NCBI GenBank assembly: GCA_902494715.1
Contig: CABUUJ010000013.1
Coordinates: 1-39,561, forward strand
Direction of reading: 5' to 3'
DNA length: 39,561 nt
Source of the DNA: an uncultured Collinsella sp.
Lineage (GTDB): Bacteria > Actinomycetota > Coriobacteriia > Coriobacteriales > Coriobacteriaceae
Shown: positions 9,004 to 16,140 of the stretch, one piece after another
Layout: every line of letters begins with the position of its first letter
Position numbering within the stretch: position 1 is the stretch's first letter
Translations under genes and position numbers: made by a program
The notes under the pieces: model-generated
Told to the model about the DNA's origin: nothing
What the model saw: only the letters and a program-made list of their open reading frames with translations
The model's database searches: none

Positions 9004-9031
9004 TTTGACCGCCTGCTAGCTTCTCTATGTA

Positions 9032-9466
9032 TTACAAAAGCGCGGCCTTGATGGCGGGACTTTCGGCGAGCTTCTCGGCAGCCTTTTCGTCGGAATCGTT
9101 CAGTGCTGCCAGGCTGCGGTAGACCCACTCATTGACCTGGGTGTTCTTGACGCCTGCGGTCTGCATAAGGGCGCCTACCTCGCGGATTGCTGCGAGCAGA
9201 TCGGCTTTGGGACCCGCGAGCTCGACCTCGATGCCGTGGTAGGCGGACACACCGCGGTTCTCACTCACATGGTCGATAAAGCCCTCGACGGTCTCAAGCT
9301 GCTGGGCGAGAGCTGCATTATCGTCGGCGTCCAGCGCGACGAGTGCGTTCGATACCGTGAGGGCGGGATGTCCGCAGGGGACAAAGCCTTCGATGACATC
9401 CATAGCTTCGGTAATGGTTGAGCCCAGGCCTGCGAGGGCATTGACGAGTTGCTGTTTGGTATCCAT
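9032..9466 (-). CDS. hypothetical protein, all-helical, 144 residues
   Basis: I do not recognise this protein. It is acidic, rich in Ala and Leu, has no signal peptide or membrane segment, and is probably a soluble helical protein. There are no catalytic-looking motifs; the single Cys lies in VPCGHPAL near residue 30. The ATG at 9466 follows AAAGGA at good spacing. It stands alone between the convergent metal ATPase and the divergent ssrA gene. Its codon use resembles that of the neighbours, so it is probably a resident gene. Confidence 0.7.
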   Translation of the reverse strand: MDTKQQLVNALAGLGSTITEAMDVIEGFVPCGHPALTVSNALVALDADDNAALAQQLETVEGFIDHVSENRGVSAYHGIEVELAGPKADLLAAIREVGALMQTAGVKNTQVNEWVYRSLAALNDSDEKAAEKLAESPAIKAALL

Positions 9467-9578
9467 AACGGTCCTTTCGACGTGTCAATTTTGCTTGGCG
9501 AAAATATACGTGACGCGATCGGTAGCAAAAGTGCGAAGTGCGGCGCACATTGGGGTCTTCACAGCTCGTGCATAGAAC

Positions 9579-9705
9579 AGCTGTCTGCCTTTAGAACGTG
9601 GTAAGATAGCTATCCACGAGCGGGGTTCACCCCGCGTGTTCCTTGAAAAGTCGACGGTTATCGGGTGTTTGCAGGCCCGATGCCATCCAGACTTTCCCGA
9701 CATTC
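9579..9705 (+). promoter_or_regulatory. ssrA upstream region with candidate -10 and hairpin
   Basis: A candidate -10 (TAAGAT, 9602-9607) lies about 100 bases before mature tmRNA, so the precursor would have a 5' leader. The leader contains a 6-bp GC stem with a TTCA loop (9620-9635). The -35 match is weak. Confidence 0.35.
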
Positions 9706-10069
9706 GGGGGCGACTGGTTTCGACACGATAGCTCTGAGAGAGGAAGCAAGCCGAGGTCTCCTCGCCTCGTTAAACAGGGGTACCGTCAAATTGAATTGAC
9801 AACAACTCTTCTTTTGAGCCTATGGCTCTCGCTGCTTAGTTTATAGCGGCGCGTCAACCCGGTGATTTCCCCGACACCGGCGCGACGTCATTTTAGGGGA
9901 ATGCTCCTGCGCACGTAATCGGTATGGCGCGGGCTAAGACCGAACCGGTTAGGACGCCGCGAGCGTGTCGCTGCGCGCAAAGCGTCCGAGACTAAACCAG
10001 CGACTGAGCTTGGAGATGCCAATCAGGGGGCTTTCGTGGACCGGAGTTCGATTCTCCGCGCCTCCACCA
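9706..10069 (+). ncRNA. ssrA: transfer-messenger RNA (tmRNA)
   Basis: tmRNA rescues stalled ribosomes and tags the unfinished peptide for proteolysis. The 5' end GGGGGCGACTGGTTTCGAC is the classic tmRNA start. The 3' end has the T-arm GGAGTTCGATTCTCCGCG and an encoded CCA (10067-10069). The two ends pair as the tRNA-like acceptor stem (GGGGGCG with CGCCTCC). The tag frame runs from 9798 to the TAG at 9837-9839 and encodes DNNSSFEPMALAA, preceded by the Ala carried on tmRNA itself. The length of 364 nt is normal. SmpB is not encoded in the window. Confidence 0.97.
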
Positions 10070-10079
10070 ATAGTTACAG

Positions 10080-10111
10080 GCAGGTAGAGAAGTGTCTCTA
10101 CCTGCTTTTTT
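10080..10111 (+). terminator. ssrA terminator
   Basis: An 11-bp perfect stem (GCAGGTAGAGA and its complement, 10080-10090 and 10095-10105) with loop AGTG is followed by six Ts. Confidence 0.92.
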
Positions 10112-10124
10112 ATTACTTACAGAT

Positions 10125-10161
10125 ACCGCGGAGAATCGAACTCTGCGCAGGGCGCGGGCGT
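10125..10161 (-). repeat. ssrA T-arm-like direct repeat, copy 1
   Basis: This 37-bp block is identical to 10336-10372. Read on the minus strand it contains GAGTTCGATTCTCCGCG, the exact 17-base T-arm segment of ssrA, but in inverted orientation to that gene. It is followed on the plus strand (about 10155-10190) by a strong hairpin with AAACGC/GCGTTT and CGGGC/GCCCG stems. It may be an att-site or repeat-family remnant derived from the tmRNA 3' end. Confidence 0.8.
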
Positions 10162-10335
10162 AAAGAAAACGCGTGAGCGTTTTTAGCCCGCGGGCGAGGA
10201 CGCCGGCAGGCGGCCGAAGCCGGTGCGGATTTGCGAAGCAAATACGCGGATTCTCCGCGCAAACCTTCGACTCAAAACGGATGCGATGTTTATCGAATTT
10301 AAGCTGGCCAAGCCCCGCATCAAAGGATTCCCCGC

Positions 10336-10372
10336 ACCGCGGAGAATCGAACTCTGCGCAGGGCGCGGGCGT
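10336..10372 (-). repeat. ssrA T-arm-like direct repeat, copy 2
   Basis: This is the second identical 37-bp copy, 211 bp from the first and in the same orientation. Similarity continues weakly for about 15 bp (AAGCAAACGC here, AAGAAAACGC in copy 1). No gene is seen between the two copies. Confidence 0.8.
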
Positions 10373-10398
10373 CAAGCAAACGCCTCAGTGACGCAGAG

Positions 10399-10675
10399 TG
10401 GGACGCGCTTTCCCAATGGCAGCCCAGGCGGAAAGCGCGTCCCGGAATCCGCGCTCAGACTGGGACGTAGTTTCCGGATGATGCCTCAAGCGGAAACCGC
10501 ATCCCGGAATCTAAGCTCGAAATGGGATTCATTTTCCTGATGACGGGCTCAGCGGAAAATGCGACCCGGAATTTGCTCTGAGAATGGGACGCGCTTTCCC
10601 AATGGCGGTCCAAGCGGAAAGCGCATCCCGGAATCCCGCCTCAAACTGGGACACACTTTCCGCTTCACCTGCCGC
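10399..10675. repeat. tandem array of 62-bp hairpin units (four full, one half)
   Basis: TGGGA begins units at 10399, 10461, 10523, 10585 and 10647, a period of exactly 62 bp. Each full unit has a 14-base arm starting GGGA and ending TTTCC, a loop of about 16 bases, and an opposing arm starting GGAAA and ending CCC. The hairpins are 10400-10443, 10462-10505, 10524-10567 and 10586-10629. The linker GGAATyy..GCTC is also conserved. The first hairpin is perfect over 14 bp. Pairing is kept by double changes at the ninth position (C-G, G-C, T-A, C-G). The fifth unit has only the left arm. Unit 5 ends about 70 bp before the patatin-like gene. Confidence 0.88.
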
Positions 10676-10748
10676 CTCAAAAAACCTGCGCGCTCGCCAT
10701 CTCAAAACTGGGTAGAAGAAAGCCAAAACGCAATCGCAGGAGGTCAAT

Positions 10749-11627
10749 ATGACTGCAGAAGATAAGGCAAAGAACGCCGGCAAGGTCGCGCTCGTCTTGG
10801 AGGGTGGCAGTTTTCGCGGGCAGTTTACCGCGGGCGTGCTCGACGTTCTCATGGAGGCCGGCGTCGAGATTCCGGCGGTATATGGCGTATCGGCCGGCGC
10901 CCTCAACGGCGTGAACTACAAGTCGCACCAGATCGGCCGTGCCAACCGCATCAACCTGGCTTTCTGCAACGACAACCGCTTCATGGGCGCCGCGTCGTTT
11001 GCGGCTACGGGCTCTATCGTCGGCTACGACTTTATCTTCAACGATGTCCAGGACCGCCTGGATCCCTTTGACAACGAGACGTTCGACGCCAGCCCCATCG
11101 AGATGTACGCCGTCGCGACGGACATGCTCTTTGGAACCGCTGCCTACCTGCCGGTCAAAAGCGCCGTACTTGACCTCGACGCTGTGCGCGCATCGACCTC
11201 GTTGCCGCTGGTGACACCGCCGGTCGAGATAGACGGGCACAAATACGTCGACGGCGGCGTGGCCGATTCGGTCCCCATCGAGCATGTGCTCGAGGAGGCG
11301 GGCTTCGACCGTGCGGTTGTCATTGTCACGCAGGACCGTTCATACGAGAAAAAGCCCTACGAGTTTATGCCCGCCGCACGCGCCCGCTATGCTGACTACC
11401 CCTATCTGCTCGAGGCTATCGAGACGCGCCACGACCGTTACAACATCCAGCGCATGCACCTGTGGAAGTATGAGCGCGAGGGCCGCGCGTTGGTCGTCGC
11501 TCCGCAAAAGCCGGTCGAGGTCGGCCATGTCGAGCACGATTCGGCAAAGCTCCTCGACCTGTATATCCAGGGCCGTCAGGAGGCAAAGCGCCTGCTCGCG
11601 GAAATACAAGAGTTCGTTGAGCGCTAA
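10749..11627 (+). CDS. patatin-like phospholipase family protein
   Basis: This 292-residue cytosolic lipid acyl hydrolase belongs to the bacterial patatin group that includes RssA/YjjU-like proteins. The catalytic dyad is visible: nucleophile Ser48 in GVSAG and Asp168 in DGG. The oxyanion loop is LEGGSFRGQF, an R-containing form of the usual GGGxRG. The ATG has the strong site GGAGG (GCAGGAGGTCAAT). No signal peptide is present. The gene is single. It follows the hairpin array, which may lie in its 5' region. The substrate is unknown. Confidence 0.9.
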   Translation: MTAEDKAKNAGKVALVLEGGSFRGQFTAGVLDVLMEAGVEIPAVYGVSAGALNGVNYKSHQIGRANRINLAFCNDNRFMGAASFAATGSIVGYDFIFNDVQDRLDPFDNETFDASPIEMYAVATDMLFGTAAYLPVKSAVLDLDAVRASTSLPLVTPPVEIDGHKYVDGGVADSVPIEHVLEEAGFDRAVVIVTQDRSYEKKPYEFMPAARARYADYPYLLEAIETRHDRYNIQRMHLWKYEREGRALVVAPQKPVEVGHVEHDSAKLLDLYIQGRQEAKRLLAEIQEFVER

Positions 11628-11726
11628 CGACGGCGAACCCTCAAAAAATGGCAACAGCTAAAGAGCTGGAAAATCACGGCTCGTGGATGACATGTGCAGA
11701 AACTCTGGTCGGAGCCAAAATACCTG

Positions 11727-11754
11727 TTGACTCGTACGGCGAGCGGGGTAATAT
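11727..11754 (+). promoter_or_regulatory. promoter of rplM-rpsI
   Basis: A -35 TTGACT (11727-11732) and a -10 TAATAT (11749-11754) are separated by 16 bp, close to the housekeeping sigma consensus. The start site would be near 11761, giving a leader of about 60 nt before rplM, long enough for an autoregulatory leader. Confidence 0.75.
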
Positions 11755-11820
11755 GGACGGGTTACTTGCAGAGCCCCGTGAATCTCTGTAACAACACGTA
11801 CTGTACATGGAGGAGTCTAA

Positions 11821-12264
11821 GTGATTTCGAAATCGACTCACTACGCCAAGCAGGGCGAGGTCCAGCGCAACTGGGTTCTCGTCGACGCCGATGGTGCTGT
11901 CCTGGGCCGTCTTGCCACCCAGATCGCAATGATCCTGCGCGGTAAGAACAAGCCCCAGTTCACGCCCAACAGCGACTGCGGCGACTTCGTTGTCGTCATC
12001 AACGCCGATAAGGTCCAGCTTACCGGTAACAAGGCCGACACGAAGACCTATTATCGCCACAGCGGCTACAACGGCGGCCTCAAGGCTGAGAGCTTCCGCC
12101 AGGCTATGGAGAAGCACCCGGAGAAGGTCATCGAGCGCGCCGTTCGCGGTATGCTGCCCAAGACCACCCTCGGCCGTGCCCAGATGACCAAGCTTAAGGT
12201 CTACGCTGGTGCCGAGCATCCGCATGCTGCCCAGAACCCCACGAAGATTGAGCTGGAGGCTTAA
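11821..12264 (+). CDS. rplM: 50S ribosomal protein L13
   Basis: This 147-residue protein of the large ribosomal subunit is required early in 50S assembly. Hallmarks are WVLVDADGAVLGRLATQIA, GDFVVVINADKV and AVRGMLPKTTLGR. It uses a GTG start (11821) preceded by GGAGG at good spacing; no better start exists. It heads a two-gene operon with rpsI, the widespread L13-S9 pairing, and the gap to rpsI is 2 bp. Confidence 0.97.
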   Translation: MISKSTHYAKQGEVQRNWVLVDADGAVLGRLATQIAMILRGKNKPQFTPNSDCGDFVVVINADKVQLTGNKADTKTYYRHSGYNGGLKAESFRQAMEKHPEKVIERAVRGMLPKTTLGRAQMTKLKVYAGAEHPHAAQNPTKIELEA

Positions 12265-12266
12265 AG

Positions 12267-12662
<396 letters not shown>

Positions 12663-12692
12663 GGTTTTATCTCCTTTCGAGATACAATGTAC

Positions 12693-12735
12693 AAGCGGGG
12701 CCTGCCGATTCCTCGGCGGGTCCCGCTTTTCTTTT
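12693..12735 (+). terminator. terminator of rplM-rpsI
   Basis: A long GC-rich stem (AAGCGGGGCCTGCCGA with TCGGCGGGTCCCGCTT, one mismatch) is followed by TTCTTTTT. Confidence 0.9.
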
Positions 12736-12785
12736 TCGACTAGGGTGGGCGGTTGCATATCGCCTGCTAGGGAAGGAGCAATCCT

Positions 12786-14123
12786 ATGCCCCAGAACATC
12801 TTCGGTACCGACGGCGTCCGTGGCGTCGCCAACGCCGATCTTTCGTGCGACCTCGCGTTTCGTCTGGGCCGCGCGGCGACCAAGTTCCTTGGTCCGGATA
12901 TCTGCATCGGCCGCGACACGCGTCTTTCGGGCACCATGCTCGAGAGCGCTCTGACCGCCGGCATTATGGCCGAGGGCGGCCGCCCGCATTGCTGCGGCGT
13001 TATCCCCACGCCTGCCGTGGCACTGCTCACCGTTCAGAACGAGCTCGACGGCGGCATCGTCATCTCCGCTTCGCACAATCCGCCGGAGTTCAACGGCATC
13101 AAGTTCTTTAGCCGCAAGGGCATGAAGCTTCCCGATGCTGTCGAGGAAGAGATCAGCGCCTGGGTCATGTCCGAGGAAGCCATGGCTGCCGATACGCTGC
13201 CGACCGGTGCCGGCGTGGGCCACATCATCAAGATGAAGGACGCCCGCAAGGCATATGTCGATCATGCCATCGATACGCTTGATGGCCTGAGGCTCGATGG
13301 CCTGGTCGTTGCCGTCGACTGCGGCCACGGCGCTTCGTGCCAGACCACGCCTGCCGCGCTGCAGCGCCTGGGCGCCACAGTCCATGCCATCAACACCGAT
13401 TACTGCGGCACCGACATTAACGTTGAGTGCGGCTCCACTCACCTCGAGCCCCTGTGCGAGCTCGTGCTGCGCACCCACGCCGATATCGGTCTGGCCCACG
13501 ACGGCGACGCCGACCGCGTACTGTTCGTGGACAGCGAGGGCAATGAGATCGACGGTGACTACATCCTGGCTATCTGCGGTTCTGACCTTGCCGCTCGCGG
13601 CAAGCTCGCCAACTCCGAGATCGTCTCGACCGTCATGTGCAACCTGGGCTTCTCCATCGCTATGAAGGAACAGGGCTTCGAGATGGTTCAGACCGCCGTG
13701 GGCGACCGCTACGTTCTGGAGCGCATGCTCGCGGATGGCGCCGTCATCGGCGGTGAACAGTCCGGCCACATCATCTTCCTGGAGCACAACACCACCGGTG
13801 ACGGCCTGGTGACGGCTCTGCAGCTGCTGGCCGTGCTCAAGCGCACCGGTCGTACCCTCACCGACCTTGCCGGCATCATGAAGAAGTACCCGCAGGTACT
13901 CGTCAACGTGCATTCGGACAACAAGGCTGGTCTGGACGATTGCCAGCCCATCTGGGATGCCGTCGCTGCTGCCGAGAAGGAGCTTGACGGCCGCGGCCGC
14001 ATTCTGGTGCGTCCGAGCGGTACCGAGCCGCTGGTCCGCGTGATGGCCGAGGCCGAGACGCACGAGCTGACCCAGCGCGTTGTCGACGACATCGTCGAGG
14101 TTGTCAAGCGCGAACTTCCCTAA
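12786..14123 (+). CDS. glmM: phosphoglucosamine mutase
   Basis: GlmM interconverts glucosamine-6-phosphate and glucosamine-1-phosphate, supplying UDP-GlcNAc for peptidoglycan. This 445-residue protein has normal length. The phosphoserine loop is SASHNPPEFNG, metal binding is GDADR, and the substrate-phosphate loop is RPSGTEP near the C-terminus. The start MPQNIFGTDGVRG is typical. The ribosome-binding site GGAAGGAG precedes the ATG. It stands just before a PTS IIA gene and nagB, so opposed steps of amino-sugar flux sit side by side. Confidence 0.96.
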   Translation: MPQNIFGTDGVRGVANADLSCDLAFRLGRAATKFLGPDICIGRDTRLSGTMLESALTAGIMAEGGRPHCCGVIPTPAVALLTVQNELDGGIVISASHNPPEFNGIKFFSRKGMKLPDAVEEEISAWVMSEEAMAADTLPTGAGVGHIIKMKDARKAYVDHAIDTLDGLRLDGLVVAVDCGHGASCQTTPAALQRLGATVHAINTDYCGTDINVECGSTHLEPLCELVLRTHADIGLAHDGDADRVLFVDSEGNEIDGDYILAICGSDLAARGKLANSEIVSTVMCNLGFSIAMKEQGFEMVQTAVGDRYVLERMLADGAVIGGEQSGHIIFLEHNTTGDGLVTALQLLAVLKRTGRTLTDLAGIMKKYPQVLVNVHSDNKAGLDDCQPIWDAVAAAEKELDGRGRILVRPSGTEPLVRVMAEAETHELTQRVVDDIVEVVKRELP

Positions 14124-14194
14124 TGGTCAAAAACCGTTGCCAAGTGGTAAACTGTTAAGGTTATTTTGATTGATTGGTATGTCCGAGGGGAAGC

Positions 14195-14692
14195 ATGTTC
14201 ACTAAAGTCCTAAGGTCTTTTGGTATGCGTGGTCGAGTCCTTACGCTGGATGCTCCCATCTCGGGCGACGTCATTCCGCTTTCCGAGGTAAACGACCAGA
14301 CGTTTGCCACCGGACTTTTGGGCCAGGGCGTGGCGATTCAGCCTACGGGTACGCGCGTGATCGCGCCGGCTGACGCGAAGGTCGAGGCCATTTTTCCCAC
14401 GGGACACGCCGTTGCGCTTAACACGGTCGATGGCCTGGACGTGCTCATCCACGTTGGTTTGGACACTGTTCAGCTCGAGGGCAAGCACTTTACCGTACAT
14501 GCGCAAGTGGGTGACATCGTCCATAAGGGCGATGTGCTCATTGAGTTCGATCGCGAGGCAATTGCTGCCGAGGGCTACGATGTGACGGTTCCCATCTTGG
14601 TGTGCAACTCCGTTGAGTTCTCAAGCATCAAGGGCTCCGTTGGCGTGCATGTCGAAGAGATGGACCAGCTCATCGTTGCTCGCGAGCGCTAA
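14195..14692 (+). CDS. PTS glucose-type EIIA protein
   Basis: This 165-residue soluble phosphocarrier accepts phosphate from HPr and passes it to an EIIB. The glucose-family signature is intact: His71 (PTGHAV) and His86 (DVLIHVGLDT) correspond to the paired histidines of E. coli EIIA-Glc, the second being the phosphorylated one. The ATG at 14195 follows GAGGGGAAG; an upstream in-frame start at 14174 has no ribosome-binding site. No EIIBC is adjacent, so it must serve a permease encoded elsewhere. Its position before nagB suggests GlcNAc or glucosamine uptake (inferred). It could be named crr, but E. coli-type regulation should not be assumed. Confidence 0.9.
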   Translation: MFTKVLRSFGMRGRVLTLDAPISGDVIPLSEVNDQTFATGLLGQGVAIQPTGTRVIAPADAKVEAIFPTGHAVALNTVDGLDVLIHVGLDTVQLEGKHFTVHAQVGDIVHKGDVLIEFDREAIAAEGYDVTVPILVCNSVEFSSIKGSVGVHVEEMDQLIVARER

Positions 14693-14714
14693 CAAGTGCA
14701 CGAGGCCATTAGCC

Positions 14715-14963
14715 TACAATTCAAACACGTTTACGGAGGGCGCCCTTGAAAGAGGACGCCCTCCGTGGCAAGATGGGATTTGTCCGAGGCTAAACAGCTT
14801 TGGGTCACCGTGGACGGGCAGGGGCCTCGACGCGGTTAGACACGAGACACATACATTACGCGACCTCGCCCTGGTGGCCGCACACGTTGGTTGCGGCCGA
14901 CGCGGGCCGCGGGCAAGTGCTTGTAAGGGAGCCTTGCCTCTCTTGTACGAGAAAGGACGCGTA
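14715..14963 (+). promoter_or_regulatory. candidate promoter and long structured leader of nagB
   Basis: A -10-like TACAAT (14715-14720) has only a weak -35. From a start near 14727 the leader to nagB would be about 235 nt, in an otherwise compact region. It contains an 8-bp stem GGAGGGCG/CGCCCTCC (near 14736-14765), CGAGGC pairing with GCCTCG, a perfect GGCCGCA/TGCGGCC hairpin, and GGCAAG/CTTGCC just before the ribosome-binding site. No known riboswitch class was recognised; glmS-ribozyme and T-box motifs are absent. Confidence 0.45.
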
Positions 14964-15692
14964 ATGAAGATCATTAAAGCTAAAGACTACGAGGATATGA
15001 GCCGCAAGGCCGCTAATATCATCTCGGCCCAGGTTATCCTCAAGCCCGACTGTGTGCTGGGTCTTGCCACCGGCTCCACCCCGATCGGTGCCTACAAGCA
15101 GCTCGCTGCTTGGTACGAGAAGGGCGACGTCGACTTTGCCGAGGTCAGCACCTACAACCTGGACGAGTATCGTGGCCTTTCGCACGACGATCCCCAGAGC
15201 TATCACTACTTCATGCGTGAGAACTTCTTCGATCACATCAACATTGACCTGAACAACACGCATGTGCCCGATGGTTCCAACCCCGACGCCGCCACTGCCT
15301 GCTCTGAGTACGACAAGATCGTCGCGGCCGCTGGTTACCCGGATCTGCAGTTGCTCGGCATTGGCAACAACGGCCACATCGGCTTCAACGAGCCCGATGA
15401 CCACTTCTCCAAGGGCACGCACTGTGTCGACCTCACCGAGAGCACCATTCAGGCCAACAGCCGCCTGTTCGACAGCATCGACGATGTTCCCCGTCAGGCC
15501 TACACCATGGGCACTCAGACCATCATGTATGCCCGCATGATCCTGGTCGTCGCCAACGGCGAGGCCAAGGCTCAGGCCGTGCACGATATGTGCTATGGTC
15601 CGGTTACGCCCAAGTGTCCGGCTTCGATCCTGCAGCTGCACACCAACTGCGTTGTCGTTGCCGACGAGGCCGCCCTTTCGCTCTGCGAGTAG
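14964..15692 (+). CDS. nagB: glucosamine-6-phosphate deaminase
   Basis: NagB converts glucosamine-6-phosphate to fructose-6-phosphate and ammonia, the entry of amino sugars into glycolysis. This 242-residue protein has the signatures LATGSTPIGAYKQLA, YNLDEYRGL and GIGNNGHIGFNEP, the last containing the catalytic loop. The length is normal. The ATG at 14964 follows GAAAGGA. An open frame extends upstream to 14613, but it overlaps the IIA gene and has no homology there. It ends with a terminator. Together with glmM and the PTS IIA it forms an amino-sugar neighbourhood. Confidence 0.95.
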   Translation: MKIIKAKDYEDMSRKAANIISAQVILKPDCVLGLATGSTPIGAYKQLAAWYEKGDVDFAEVSTYNLDEYRGLSHDDPQSYHYFMRENFFDHINIDLNNTHVPDGSNPDAATACSEYDKIVAAAGYPDLQLLGIGNNGHIGFNEPDDHFSKGTHCVDLTESTIQANSRLFDSIDDVPRQAYTMGTQTIMYARMILVVANGEAKAQAVHDMCYGPVTPKCPASILQLHTNCVVVADEAALSLCE

Positions 15693-15724
15693 CGCGAATC
15701 CTGCACCTCGACATAGCCTTGCCT

Positions 15725-15752
15725 AAGGCCTCCGCTTTGCGGGGGCCTTTTT
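15725..15752 (+). terminator. nagB terminator
   Basis: The stem AAGGCCTCCGC / GCGGGGGCCTT with a TTT loop continues into a T-run. Confidence 0.88.
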
Positions 15753-16140
15753 GCTATCCCTTTCCGCCCGCTTGACCAAAATCTTGCCGCAAGCTTGACG
15801 AATGCCGGATGCCCAACAGTTTGATTCATTCTATATCAGATTCTATGCAAAAATGCCACTAAAAGGTCGTAGACGGTAGCGGGTGCTAGGCGAGTTGAAT
15901 GACATAGCTGAACATTGTTCATTTGCGTTACACTGCCGCTTAGATGGGACAAGCTGACAAGCTCATTTACCTGCTTAAAGACCGATTAGTCGGGGGATTA
16001 ATAACAATCGGCCCTCGCTGTACAAAAACTTGCCGCTTGCGTACCAAAAGACAACCTAAAACACAAGGTCGCTCTATTCATAGCGCGGCTTGTATGGTCT
16101 TGCGGCTACAGTGTCCATACGGTCGAGTTGAGGAGCGGGC
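15753..16140. other. 388-bp intergenic region before the SARP-like regulator
   Basis: No gene is seen. The sequence is AT-richer than its surroundings. It contains a short dyad TGAACATTGTTCA (15909-15921) and a CCGAT/ATCGG pair around 15980-16013. It probably holds the promoter and control sites of the 999-residue regulator. No clear -35/-10 pair could be fixed. Confidence 0.4.

Noticed and set aside
10399..10675. CRISPR array
   Set aside because: The repeats are in direct contact with no unique spacers, and all parts of the 62-bp unit are related.
14613..14963. longer nagB with 117 extra residues
   Set aside because: The extension overlaps the PTS IIA gene out of frame; ATG 14964 has a good ribosome-binding site and gives normal family length.
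15909..15921. LexA/SOS box (GAACATTGTTC)
   Set aside because: The half sites have a 3-base rather than 4-base spacer and the gene context is not DNA repair.
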